Assembly: GCA_905372155.1 (NCBI GenBank)
Contig: CAJPNZ010000011.1
Span: forward strand, 1 to 50,935
Direction: 5' to 3'
Source: Propionibacteriaceae bacterium
GTDB lineage: Bacteria > Actinomycetota > Actinomycetes > Propionibacteriales > Propionibacteriaceae
DNA length: 50,935 nt
Shown piece by piece: positions 17,454 through 25,993 of the stretch; positions within the stretch are counted from its first letter, which is position 1; each line of letters opens with the position of its first letter. The notes below the pieces were generated by a model. That model did no database searches and was not told the DNA's origin. It saw only the letters and a program-made list of their open reading frames with translations. A program made the position numbers and the translations under genes.

Positions 17454-18364
17454 TCCCCGATTATCAGACGTGCATGCGGCCGGTGCTGGTTTTGCTCGCC
17501 GATGGCCAGACCTGGCGCAAGCGGGATCTCGTTGCCGCGCTGGAGGAGGAGTTTCACCTCACTCCCGAGGAGCAGAACGCCCTGCTGCCCAGCGGCAAGC
17601 AGCGGGTGATGGCCAGCCGGGTCGGCTGGGCGATCACCTATCTGTTCAAAGCCGACCTGATCGAACGCCCAACCCGTGGGCACGCACGCATCACCGGCAC
17701 CGGGCGTGAAGCTTTGGCGGCTCATCCTGAGCGAATCGACATCAGAACGTTGGAGTCATACCCGCACTTCCGGGAGTTCCTCCAACGCACCGGCACCTCG
17801 GGCGGCTCGCCGGAGCAAGCGGCAGCAGCGGAACCCCCGGCAGCCTCCACCCCCGCCGACCTGATCCAGCAGGCCATCAAAGCGAACCGGGCGGTGGTTG
17901 AGGCCGAGGTCCTCACCGCGGCGGTGAATGTCTCCCCCGCGGGGTTCGAGCACCTGGTGATCCAACTGCTTGCCGCGATGGGTTACGGCCAGCGTGGTTC
18001 TCTCGAACACACCCCACTCAGCAACGACGGCGGCATCGACGGGATCATCAGCCAGGACCCGCTCGGCCTGGACCGCATCTACGTGCAGGCGAAGTGCTGG
18101 GCCCTGCATCGCAGCGTCGACCGGCCCGAGATTCAGCGATTCGCCGGTGCCCTGCTCAGCAAACAAGGTGACCGGGGTGTCTACATCACCACCGCCACCT
18201 TCACCCGCGGCGCCCGCGACGAGGCCGAACGCATCAACGCCCGCATCGAGCTGATCGACGGGCAGCGCCTCGCCCAACTGCTCGTCCACTACGGGGTGGG
18301 AGTGCAGTCGGAACCCACCCCCAGCCTTGTCCGTCTGGACGAAGACTTCTTCGACGCTCTGTGA
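17450..18364 (+). CDS. Mrr-like restriction endonuclease
   Basis: A 304-residue protein with the two-part Mrr layout. The N-terminal winged-helix domain (about 5-95, Mrr_N-like, including WAITYLFKADLIERP) is followed after a variable linker by a PD-(D/E)XK nuclease domain. The domain opens FEHLVIQLLAAMGYG; the catalytic Asp lies in GGIDGI (about 195) and the QAK motif in IYVQAKCW (about 211). Mrr proteins cut modified DNA. Its gene overlaps hsdS (ATGA) and hsdR (GTGA), so it is built into the type I operon rather than next to it. Confidence 0.9.
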   Translation: MIPDYQTCMRPVLVLLADGQTWRKRDLVAALEEEFHLTPEEQNALLPSGKQRVMASRVGWAITYLFKADLIERPTRGHARITGTGREALAAHPERIDIRTLESYPHFREFLQRTGTSGGSPEQAAAAEPPAASTPADLIQQAIKANRAVVEAEVLTAAVNVSPAGFEHLVIQLLAAMGYGQRGSLEHTPLSNDGGIDGIISQDPLGLDRIYVQAKCWALHRSVDRPEIQRFAGALLSKQGDRGVYITTATFTRGARDEAERINARIELIDGQRLAQLLVHYGVGVQSEPTPSLVRLDEDFFDAL

Positions 18365-21300
18365 GCCACGCGATGAAACCGAACGACCACACACCCGCCA
18401 CGGCCGTTTCCTACGACCCGATTGCGGTCTCGGTGGAGTCCACCGTCGTCGCGGAGTACATCCCTGATCCGCACGAGGAGACCGCCTATCAGTCGGAGGC
18501 GGCCCAGGAGGCCGAACTCATCCGGGTGCTGCAGTCACAGGCCTACGAGTATCTGACGATCCGTTCGGAGGCTGACCTGATCGGCAACCTGCGAACCCAG
18601 CTGGAACTGTTGAACGGGTTTCAGTTCTCGGATACCGAATGGGATCGGTTCTTCACCACCTGCATTGCCGGAAAGAACGACGGCATTACCGAAAAGATGG
18701 TGCGCATCCACGAAGACAACGTGCAGCTGCTTCGCCGGGACGACGGCACCACCAAGAATGTGCTGCTGATCGATCAGCGACGTATCCACAACAACCGACT
18801 CCAGGTCATCAACCAGTACGAGATCGGCCAGGGCGAGGGCGGTGCCAAGTATTCCAACCGGTACGACGTGACGATCCTCGTCAACGGGTTGCCGCTGGTG
18901 CACATCGAACTCAAACGCCGGGGCGTGGACATCCGTGAGGCGTTCAACCAGATCGACCGGTATCAGCGGGACAGTTTCTGGGCGGGCAGCGGTCTGTTCG
19001 ACTACGTTCAGCTGTTCGTCATCTCCAACGGCACGCTCACCAAGTACTACTCCAACACCACCCGGAGCCAGCACCTGAAAGAAGGGCAGCAGACCAGCCG
19101 CAGACGCAAGACCTCCAATTCGTTCGAGTTCACCTCGTGGTGGGCGGATGCCAGGAACCAGCCGATCCGCGACCTGATCGCGTTCGCCAAAACCTTCTTC
19201 GCCCGGCACACGCTGCTCAACATCCTCACCCGGTACTGCGTCCTCACCGTCGACAAGATGCTGCTGGTGATGCGTCCCTACCAGATCGTCGCCGCCGAGA
19301 AGATGCTGCAGCGCATCGAGATCGCCACCAATTACAAAAAACTCGGCACCATCGACGCCGGCGGCTACGTCTGGCACACCACCGGCTCGGGCAAAACCCT
19401 GACCAGTTTCAAGGCCGCCCAGCTCGCCACCCAGATGGACAGCGTTGACAAGGTGCTTTTCGTGGTGGACCGCAAGGACCTGGACTACCAGACCATGCGC
19501 GAATACGACCGTTTCCAGAAGGGTGCGGCCAATTCCAATACGTCCACCGCGGTGCTCAAACGCCAGCTGGAAAGCCGGGACGCCAAGATCATCATCACGA
19601 CGATCCAGAAACTCTCGACCTTCATCAAGGCCAACCCCAGCCACGACGTCTATCGCCAGCACGTCGTCATCATCTTCGACGAATGCCACCGTTCCCAGTT
19701 CGGGGACATGCACACCGCGATCACCAAGGCGTTCAAGCGGTACAACCTGTTCGGTTTCACAGGCACACCGATCTTCGCGATCAACGCGGCCAGCGGCGGA
19801 AACCCCCGGCTGAAAACCACCGAACAGGCCTTCGGGGATAAACTCCACACCTACACGATCGTGGACGCCATCACCGACAAGAACGTGTTGCCGTTCCGCA
19901 TCGACTACGTCAGCACCGTGCAGGTGGGCAGCGTCACCGACAAGCAGGTGTCGGCCATCGACACCGAGCGGGCGCTGCTCGACCCGGAACGCATCAGCAA
20001 GATCGTCTCCTATGTGCTTGAGCATTTCGACCAGAAAACGAAACGCGCCTCCAGTTACGACCATTCGGTCGTCACCAATGTGGCCGAATCCAGCCGCACC
20101 TCTCGCCGCGCCGAAGCGCTTCGGGGACATCGCCGCGTGCATGGTTTCAATGCGCTGTTCGCCACCGCATCCATTGAGGCCGCCCGGATCTACTACAACC
20201 ACTTTGCGTTGCTGCAGGAAAAACTGCCGCCCGGACGCAGGCTGAAGATCGGCCTGATCTACTCCTACGGGGCCAACGAGGCCGTCAGCGACGGGATCAT
20301 CGACGACGAGGCCTTCGACACCGACGAGTTGCCCGCCGACGCTCGCAGCTTCCTGGAGGACGCGATCCAGGATTACAACGACCTGTTCGGCACCAGCTAC
20401 GACACCAGCGCCGAGAGGTTCCAGAACTACTACAAGGACCTCTCACAGCGGATCAAGAACCGGGAAATCGACTTGGTCATCGTCGTGAACATGTTTCTCA
20501 CTGGCTTCGACGCCACCACCCTCAACACCCTCTTCGTCGACAAGAACCTGCGCGCCCACGGTCTCATCCAGGCCTATTCCCGGACCAACCGGATCCTGAA
20601 CTCGGTGAAGACCTACGGCAATATCGTCGCCTTCCGCAACCTGGAGGACGAGACCAACGCCGCGCTGGAACTGTTCGGCAACCGGGAGGCCCGCGGCGTC
20701 GTCCTGCTCAAGCCCTACCAGGACTACTACCGCGAATACGCCGACAAGGTCGCCGAGTTGCTGGAGGCATTCCCGCTCGGCCAGCCGATCATCGGAGAGG
20801 CAGCTCAGAAGGCCTTCATCGCGCTGTTCGGCGCAATTCTGCGGTTGCAGAACGTCCTTTCCTCATTCGACGACTTCGCCGGGAACGAGATCCTCAGCGA
20901 ACGCCAAGGGCAGGACTACCGCAGCATCTACCTCGACCTCTACGCCCAGTTCCGTCAAGGCCAGGACGCCGAGAAGGAAGTAATCAACGACGACGTTCTC
21001 TTCGAGATCGAACTCATCAAACAGGTGGAGATCAATGTCGATTACATCCTCATGCTGGTGCAGAAGTACCGGGACGAGCACGGTGACGGCGACGACAAAG
21101 AGATCCGCTCCGAGATCACCCGGGCGGTCAATGCCAGCCCGACGCTGCGTAACAAGAGGGACCTCATCGAGGCATTCGTCGACTCGGTTTCTGTTGACGG
21201 GCACATCGACGACGAATGGGTGGCCTTCATCGAGGCCGAGCGCAAGACCGAGCTCGCCAGGATCATCGCGGACGAGAACCTCAAGCCGGAGGCCGCTCAG

Positions 21301-21507
21301 GAGTTCGTCCAGAACGCCTTCCGCAACGGCGAGTTGCGCACCACCGGGACGGCCATCACCAAGATCTTGCCGCCGATTTCGCGTTTCGCTCCGAGCGGCG
21401 GTCACGACGAGAAGAAACGTCGGGTGATTGCCAGGCTGAGCGCCTTCTTCGACCGCTTCCTCGGGTTGGGTGCCGCACCAACCGAAAGTCCTGGACATCA
21501 TGACTGA
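18361..21507 (+). CDS. hsdR: Type I restriction-modification system restriction/translocation subunit
   Basis: A 1,048-residue motor nuclease. The N-terminal PD-(D/E)XK nuclease has its IELKRRG motif near residue 181. The SF2 translocase has Walker A TTGSGKT near 340, a DECH box in IIFDECHRSQFG near 440, and GFTGTPIF just after. The C-terminal helical domain binds the methylase. Length is full. The GTG at 18361 overlaps the Mrr stop; ATG 18373 is an alternative start. It is the last gene of the operon and converges on a small helix-turn-helix gene 57 bases away. Confidence 0.95.
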   Translation: MSHAMKPNDHTPATAVSYDPIAVSVESTVVAEYIPDPHEETAYQSEAAQEAELIRVLQSQAYEYLTIRSEADLIGNLRTQLELLNGFQFSDTEWDRFFTTCIAGKNDGITEKMVRIHEDNVQLLRRDDGTTKNVLLIDQRRIHNNRLQVINQYEIGQGEGGAKYSNRYDVTILVNGLPLVHIELKRRGVDIREAFNQIDRYQRDSFWAGSGLFDYVQLFVISNGTLTKYYSNTTRSQHLKEGQQTSRRRKTSNSFEFTSWWADARNQPIRDLIAFAKTFFARHTLLNILTRYCVLTVDKMLLVMRPYQIVAAEKMLQRIEIATNYKKLGTIDAGGYVWHTTGSGKTLTSFKAAQLATQMDSVDKVLFVVDRKDLDYQTMREYDRFQKGAANSNTSTAVLKRQLESRDAKIIITTIQKLSTFIKANPSHDVYRQHVVIIFDECHRSQFGDMHTAITKAFKRYNLFGFTGTPIFAINAASGGNPRLKTTEQAFGDKLHTYTIVDAITDKNVLPFRIDYVSTVQVGSVTDKQVSAIDTERALLDPERISKIVSYVLEHFDQKTKRASSYDHSVVTNVAESSRTSRRAEALRGHRRVHGFNALFATASIEAARIYYNHFALLQEKLPPGRRLKIGLIYSYGANEAVSDGIIDDEAFDTDELPADARSFLEDAIQDYNDLFGTSYDTSAERFQNYYKDLSQRIKNREIDLVIVVNMFLTGFDATTLNTLFVDKNLRAHGLIQAYSRTNRILNSVKTYGNIVAFRNLEDETNAALELFGNREARGVVLLKPYQDYYREYADKVAELLEAFPLGQPIIGEAAQKAFIALFGAILRLQNVLSSFDDFAGNEILSERQGQDYRSIYLDLYAQFRQGQDAEKEVINDDVLFEIELIKQVEINVDYILMLVQKYRDEHGDGDDKEIRSEITRAVNASPTLRNKRDLIEAFVDSVSVDGHIDDEWVAFIEAERKTELARIIADENLKPEAAQEFVQNAFRNGELRTTGTAITKILPPISRFAPSGGHDEKKRRVIARLSAFFDRFLGLGAAPTESPGHHD

Positions 21508-21564
21508 TCTCCTTGGGCGGTAAGCGACAGACCTGCGGCTCGGCAGGCAGCGGCCCTGATCGAG

Positions 21565-22008
21565 TCACTCCGTGATCAGCGCATCCAAGGCAGTTAGGTC
21601 TTCGTCGGTGAGTGGAGCTGCTTCGTCCATTGCCTGCAGTTGCGCGTGGGTGCGTGTGCCCAGTAGCTGGTTGACATGGGCGTTCGCGCGTTCGTGGCGT
21701 TCGATGTAGTCAAGCAGGTCGGCCTTCGCGATCCGGCGGTTCGACCCGACCAGCCGGTAGGCCAACAACCCGCGATCCATGATCTTCACCAGATGTGGGC
21801 GGCTCACCCGCAACAGTTGGGCCGCCTGATTGGGGGTCAGTTCTTTGTCAGAGGCGAGCAGCGTCACGTCCGCACCGCGTCGCACCGCATCAAGCAGGCC
21901 TTCGAGCATGATCGCGAGAGGCGAGCCCTGAGGCAGGCCCTGAGCAAACTCTTCCGTTTGAGCCAGCTCGTCAGCAGAAACCTTGTCGGCAGTCAGCGTC
22001 GTGGACAT
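21565..22008 (-). CDS. Excisionase-type helix-turn-helix protein, antitoxin-like
   Basis: A 147-residue protein with a MerR/excisionase DNA-binding domain: the segment LTPNQAAQLLRVSRPHLVKI, then the wing GLLAYRLVGSNRRIAKADLL (about 75-120). In actinobacteria this family is often the antitoxin preceding a PIN-domain toxin gene. Here no toxin follows: its 3' end runs straight into the convergent hsdR gene. It is therefore an orphan antitoxin or a free regulator. ATG 22008 is chosen because AAGG lies eight bases upstream; an ATG at 22029 would add seven residues. Confidence 0.75.
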   Translation of the reverse strand: MSTTLTADKVSADELAQTEEFAQGLPQGSPLAIMLEGLLDAVRRGADVTLLASDKELTPNQAAQLLRVSRPHLVKIMDRGLLAYRLVGSNRRIAKADLLDYIERHERANAHVNQLLGTRTHAQLQAMDEAAPLTDEDLTALDALITE

Positions 22009-22189
22009 GAGACAGACCTTCACTCGCATAGATGCAATATCTGAAACAACTGTATCAGCTGTTCAACCCTTCACCAACTGGAGGACTGCTACCTGGTCCA
22101 GCGGCGAGGAGGTCAGCAGCGGTGCGCCATCGGCGCTTCGTTGCTGTGCCCCTGGACCACTTACACCCACTCAGCCAACAGCACCGTGA

Positions 22190-22531
22190 CGCTGGGGACG
22201 CGCTCTGGCCGAGCGTCGCCAGCTCATTGAGAACCGGACCGAAGCTGTCCTCGGCACCGCTCTCCAAGCCCACGGGCCGTGGGCCAAGGCGCTCGGCCAA
22301 GCCCCGGCGAGTGGACGGGGACGGCCGCAGTGGCGCCGACGCGCCCTTGTCGTCACCACATATCGCGACTGGTACCAGATCACCAACCCAACAGCCCTCG
22401 GGGCAGCCCCGGAGGCCTCCGCGCAGAGGATCGACCGAGCCTGCGCCACGATCGCTCTCCGGATGCATGTCTCACGCTGGCGACGAGAACGGCTGAAGGG
22501 AACCTGGACAACGGGTGGACCGCCTTCTTGA
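22190..22531 (+). pseudogene. Fragment of a MobF/TrwC-type conjugative relaxase
   Basis: In the frame from 22190 the sequence reads LAERRQLIENRTEAVLGTAL, a Pro/Arg-rich step, then ALVVTTYRDWYQIT and TALGAAPEASAQRID. This matches the distal part of actinobacterial TrwC-family relaxase/helicases, whose C-terminal region carries ERR..LIE-R and VAAYRD-YGIT elements. There is no start codon, the left part is out of frame, and the reading ends at 22531. It is a relic of a conjugative plasmid or integrative element. The match is from memory of the family pattern. Confidence 0.55.
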
Positions 22532-22731
22532 ACTCTGAGCCCAGATCCTTGCTAACTCAGCTCCTTCGGCTCTCCCTGAAGAGGCTTTTCACGAGCGGCA
22601 ACATGGACCGGTCGGCGAGGACTGCGGTCGGGGTGGATAGCTAGACTTGGTTGGCAGGGTGGCGCAACCCCGATACAGCGACACCGTTCTGACCGCACAC
22701 GTGAATCGTCCGTGAAAGGGGGATCGTGTCC
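22532..22731. other. Leader region of the ABC-three-component operon
   Basis: Two hundred bases between the relaxase fragment and the next gene. The only clear signal is a purine-rich ribosome site (AAAGGGGGA, 22714-22723) set for the ATG at 22732. No convincing promoter hexamers or operators were recognised. Confidence 0.4.
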
Positions 22732-23685
22732 ATGATCGACTCGGCATGGAAGAGCTGGTACCGAGCAAAGCATGACCAGCGGTGTCTCGCTTCCGGTGAT
22801 GCTTTCGAGGAGTACGTCACGGCGATCTTGGCTCGCCTCCATGTCGACTATCTAAACCCAACGCCGATGGGAAGGCGCGGCGACGGCGGCTGTGATGGGC
22901 TCGCCGACAATGGATCGATCCTGTACGCCTGCTATGGACAGCGCGCCACAAGCGGCATTGACCAGAAGACCAAAGACAAGCTGGAGTCGGACTTCGCCAG
23001 AGGGATCGCTAGCTGGGAGAGCTTCTCAACTTGGCGTTTTGTGACCAACGCTCCCTTTGGCCCTGCGCCGACTAAGAGTGTTCAGGTTCTGCGGAAGCAG
23101 CATGCGCCGGGTACTCAACGCCCCATCAGAATCGAGATTTGGAAGGCAGATGATCTATGGTGGAAGGCCGTTAGCAAGCTGACCGCATCGCAGCTAGATG
23201 AAGTCATTCCAGGCGTTCCGCACGCACAGAACGTGAAGCTCACTGATCTTGTGGAGCTGATCCTCTCTCTGGAGAGGGTAGATGGGGATGATCCCGACCA
23301 CATTGAATCCATCCGCCCAGTTCCCCCAACCAAGATGGACTTCAATAATCTCCCCGAAACTACGAGGGCAGAGTTCAACGCGGGGAGACTGCTATCGACA
23401 CGCATCAACAAATGGTTTTCCGAACAAGCGAACCCTGAGTTGCGTGACGAGAAGGCTCAACGCTTCCGCGTCATCTACCAAGAAGCCAGGCGGGCTACTC
23501 AGGATGTACGCGAAATTGTTCGTCGAATCTACGGGGCACTTGGCGGCCAAGATTTTGACTTCTCCACAAAAAGGGCCAATGCCGTGTATGCCGTCACGGC
23601 ATACTTCTTTGACTCGTGTGACATCTTCGAAGAGCCACCTGCGGAGCATGATGGAGGTGAACTGCGCGATGTTGCTTCCCACTAA
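22732..23685 (+). CDS. ABC-three-component system effector, nuclease-like N-terminus
   Basis: A 317-residue protein, first gene of a three-gene operon. The N-terminal 110 residues look like a PD-(D/E)XK-type nuclease: a helix GDAFEEYVTAILARL, then GRRGDGGCDG with its two aspartates, then a strand ILYACYGQ where the QxK/QxY position falls. The C-terminal part is the helical domain found in ABC-3C effectors. ATG 22732 is preferred over GTG 22726 because the ribosome site is eight to nine bases away. The stop overlaps the next gene by 17 bases. Likely role: DNA damage or abortive infection triggered by the ATPase partner; this is inferred from the ABC-3C family. Confidence 0.72.
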   Translation: MIDSAWKSWYRAKHDQRCLASGDAFEEYVTAILARLHVDYLNPTPMGRRGDGGCDGLADNGSILYACYGQRATSGIDQKTKDKLESDFARGIASWESFSTWRFVTNAPFGPAPTKSVQVLRKQHAPGTQRPIRIEIWKADDLWWKAVSKLTASQLDEVIPGVPHAQNVKLTDLVELILSLERVDGDDPDHIESIRPVPPTKMDFNNLPETTRAEFNAGRLLSTRINKWFSEQANPELRDEKAQRFRVIYQEARRATQDVREIVRRIYGALGGQDFDFSTKRANAVYAVTAYFFDSCDIFEEPPAEHDGGELRDVASH

Positions 23686-23923
23686 AGGGATCGAACCTCA
23701 ACGAGCTTTGCTAACTATTGGAGCACACCTCATCTCGCTATTAGATTCGCCGGCAACCGTCTCGGGGCTTTGGGAGCGATTCTCGAAATACTCAAGTGAG
23801 GTTAGCCTAGATGTCAAGATCACCTTCGATTGGTTTGCGCTTGCCTTGTCCATGCTGTTTGCGATTGACGCAGTTTCTTGGAACAAATCTGGGCAGTTGG
23901 TGAGATGTCATGTTTCTGCATAA
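23669..23923 (+). CDS. ABC-three-component system middle component (MC6-like)
   Basis: An 84-residue protein beginning MLLPTKGIEPQRALLTIGA, with a short winged-helix-like body and TFDWFALALSMLFAIDAV near the end. This matches the pattern of ABC-3C middle component 6. It overlaps the effector gene by 17 bases upstream and the ATPase gene by 14 bases downstream. It probably bridges effector and ATPase; no catalytic residues are expected. An earlier in-frame start exists but would run through the effector gene, so the ATG at 23669 is the sensible one. Confidence 0.72.
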   Translation: MLLPTKGIEPQRALLTIGAHLISLLDSPATVSGLWERFSKYSSEVSLDVKITFDWFALALSMLFAIDAVSWNKSGQLVRCHVSA

Positions 23924-25610
23924 ACTAGGCTCATCTGACGCACGCTTCAAGCAGTTGCAATTTCACGACGGGATGAACATTCTGCTCGCGGATAAAACGA
24001 CTGAATCCACGTCAGGGGACAGTCGAAATGGTTCAGGCAAGACGAGTTTTATCAGAATCCTACGCTACATTCTTGGAGGGAGTATCGACGACAGCCTCAA
24101 AGCTGATCTGCTATCCAAGCACTCGTTCTGGGCCGAAATTGAACTAGACGGAGCTGCAGAGCCTAGCCGAGCGCAAAGACCGGTATCGCCGCGAACGAAG
24201 GTCTACGTAAATGGATCTGAGACTAGCGTTGATGACTGGAAGCGCGAACTCTCCAAACTCTTTGGCCTTCCCGAATCTATCAGAAGGCCTACAGTAGGAC
24301 AGCTATTCGGACAGCTTGTCCGTGACTACTTCAGCGATCCGCTCAAGACTTATCGTGTCGAGTCCGACTGGGAGTCGGGAACCCGGATCGGTTTCTTTCT
24401 TGGATTCTCGCCTGAGATCCTTGCTAAAGCTGGCGAGGTAACAGCGCTGGAGAAGAACCGGAAAGCGCTTAATAAAGCTATTTCCGACGGCGCGCTCGGT
24501 GCTATCGCGCTCAGCGAGCCGGAGTTGCGTGCCCGTTTGGCTCAAACTCGTGAGAAGCGGTCTCGCTTGGAGTCCAATCTGTCGGGATTTAGGGTCGATG
24601 AGCAGTATGCTGACCACCAGGCGGAGGCGAACCGTCTGACCCACGCAATCAGAGACCTCAATGATGAGGGCCTTTCGCTCGAACGACGAAAGCGCGACCT
24701 CGAGCTTGCAATGACGGAAGAGCGCCCCGCTGTCGCAGGGGCAGAACTGGCCAAGCAGCTTGAAAGTATGTACGCGGAAATCGGTATCGTCCTGCCGGAG
24801 ACTACGACCCGCCGCTTCAGCGAAGTCGCCGAGTTTCATGCTTCCGTGGTGAGAAACCGGCAAATGTACCTTCAAGCAGAGTTGCTGGCTGTAAGTCAGC
24901 GCCTAGCTGAGGCGCGCTCGGAGCGCCAAGCTCTCGATCAACGACGCGCGGCCGTCATGAATCTATTGAACGAGTCGATGGCATTGGAAACGTTCCGCAG
25001 CGCAGAACGCGAACTCACTGAGCTGGACGCCCTTGTTGCTGACTTGGAGCGGAAACTGGAGCTTGTGCAGTCTGTCAGCGACACAGGTCTTCGCTTGCGC
25101 GCAATGATGTCCGAGGCAGAAGCCAACGTCCGAACTGAGATTGCGGACCGCGAGCTTCCTCTGGAAGAGGCCATCGTCTTGTTCCAGCGACTCGGAGAAG
25201 AGATCTACAACGACCGCAACGTGTCCTTGCTGATCGAGGCGACGCGTAAGGGCATCTTGAAAGTCGTACCAAAGATTGATGGCGATGCCTCGGCAGGGAT
25301 TTTGGGCGTGAAAATCTTCCTGCTTGACATGGTGTGCGCCGCGACGGCAATCCAAATCGGTCGTGCACCGCGAATATTGGTGCACGATAGCCAACTGTTT
25401 GATTCCATGGACGACCGGCAGATCGCATCTTGTCTCAACATTGGCGCTCGGCTCGCGGATCAGGTGGGGTTTCAGTATGTCGTGACGCTCAACTCAGATC
25501 GGCTTGCAGCCGCTGAAATAGAAGGCTTCGACCGGCGGGACTACGTGATAGAACCGGTCCTTACCGATGCAGGAGAAGAAGGCGGCCTCTTCGGATTCCG
25601 CTTCATCTGA
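23910..25610 (+). CDS. DUF2326 (YydD-like) SMC/RecN-type ABC ATPase of an ABC-three-component system
   Basis: A 566-residue ATPase with Walker A in NGSGKTSF (residues 40-47), a long central coiled coil (about 200-400, with Leu/Glu/Arg heptads) and a C-terminal DUF2326 lobe carrying the Walker B-like hydrophobic strand and D-loop region ILVHDSQLFDSMDDRQ near 490-505. This SMC-like layout is that of the sensor/ATPase of ABC-3C defence systems. It overlaps the middle component by 14 bases. GC content is lower than flanking core genes, which supports horizontal transfer. Confidence 0.82.
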   Translation: MFLHKLGSSDARFKQLQFHDGMNILLADKTTESTSGDSRNGSGKTSFIRILRYILGGSIDDSLKADLLSKHSFWAEIELDGAAEPSRAQRPVSPRTKVYVNGSETSVDDWKRELSKLFGLPESIRRPTVGQLFGQLVRDYFSDPLKTYRVESDWESGTRIGFFLGFSPEILAKAGEVTALEKNRKALNKAISDGALGAIALSEPELRARLAQTREKRSRLESNLSGFRVDEQYADHQAEANRLTHAIRDLNDEGLSLERRKRDLELAMTEERPAVAGAELAKQLESMYAEIGIVLPETTTRRFSEVAEFHASVVRNRQMYLQAELLAVSQRLAEARSERQALDQRRAAVMNLLNESMALETFRSAERELTELDALVADLERKLELVQSVSDTGLRLRAMMSEAEANVRTEIADRELPLEEAIVLFQRLGEEIYNDRNVSLLIEATRKGILKVVPKIDGDASAGILGVKIFLLDMVCAATAIQIGRAPRILVHDSQLFDSMDDRQIASCLNIGARLADQVGFQYVVTLNSDRLAAAEIEGFDRRDYVIEPVLTDAGEEGGLFGFRFI

Positions 25611-25993
25611 TGCGCCGCAGTTTTGCTGGCTGCTCGTAGCTGAGTGTGATGGGTCGTTGATGCAAAAGCTCGTGGCCTTATGCCGGGATGGGTGTTGCGA
25701 AACATCCAACCGGACACGGACCACGAGCTGTGAACGAGCCTACTTACTCGTAGCGTGACGCTGTGAGCGTGATCTTCATACCTGCCCGACTATCACGTGA
25801 TCGACGCGATCGATCTGCCTTCTGGCGGTCGGCGTGTGCTCAGCGGACGTTCACCCAAACGACGCCCGAACTACCGCTCGGTGCACGAATCGGCTGCGGC
25901 AAACGTTGCTGACGGCGGTGATCGATGAAGGGTCAGCCCGTCCACCAAGCCGCTAGGAATCATCACGTGGCCTGGTGGACCGCCCAGAATACG
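25611..25993. other. Non-coding stretch between the defence operon and the ISL3 element
   Basis: An inverted repeat AGCTCGTGG...CCACGAGCT (about 25668-25731, loop of about 44 bases) follows the ATPase gene and might be a terminator or old element end. The rest has no recognisable gene. Confidence 0.4.
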
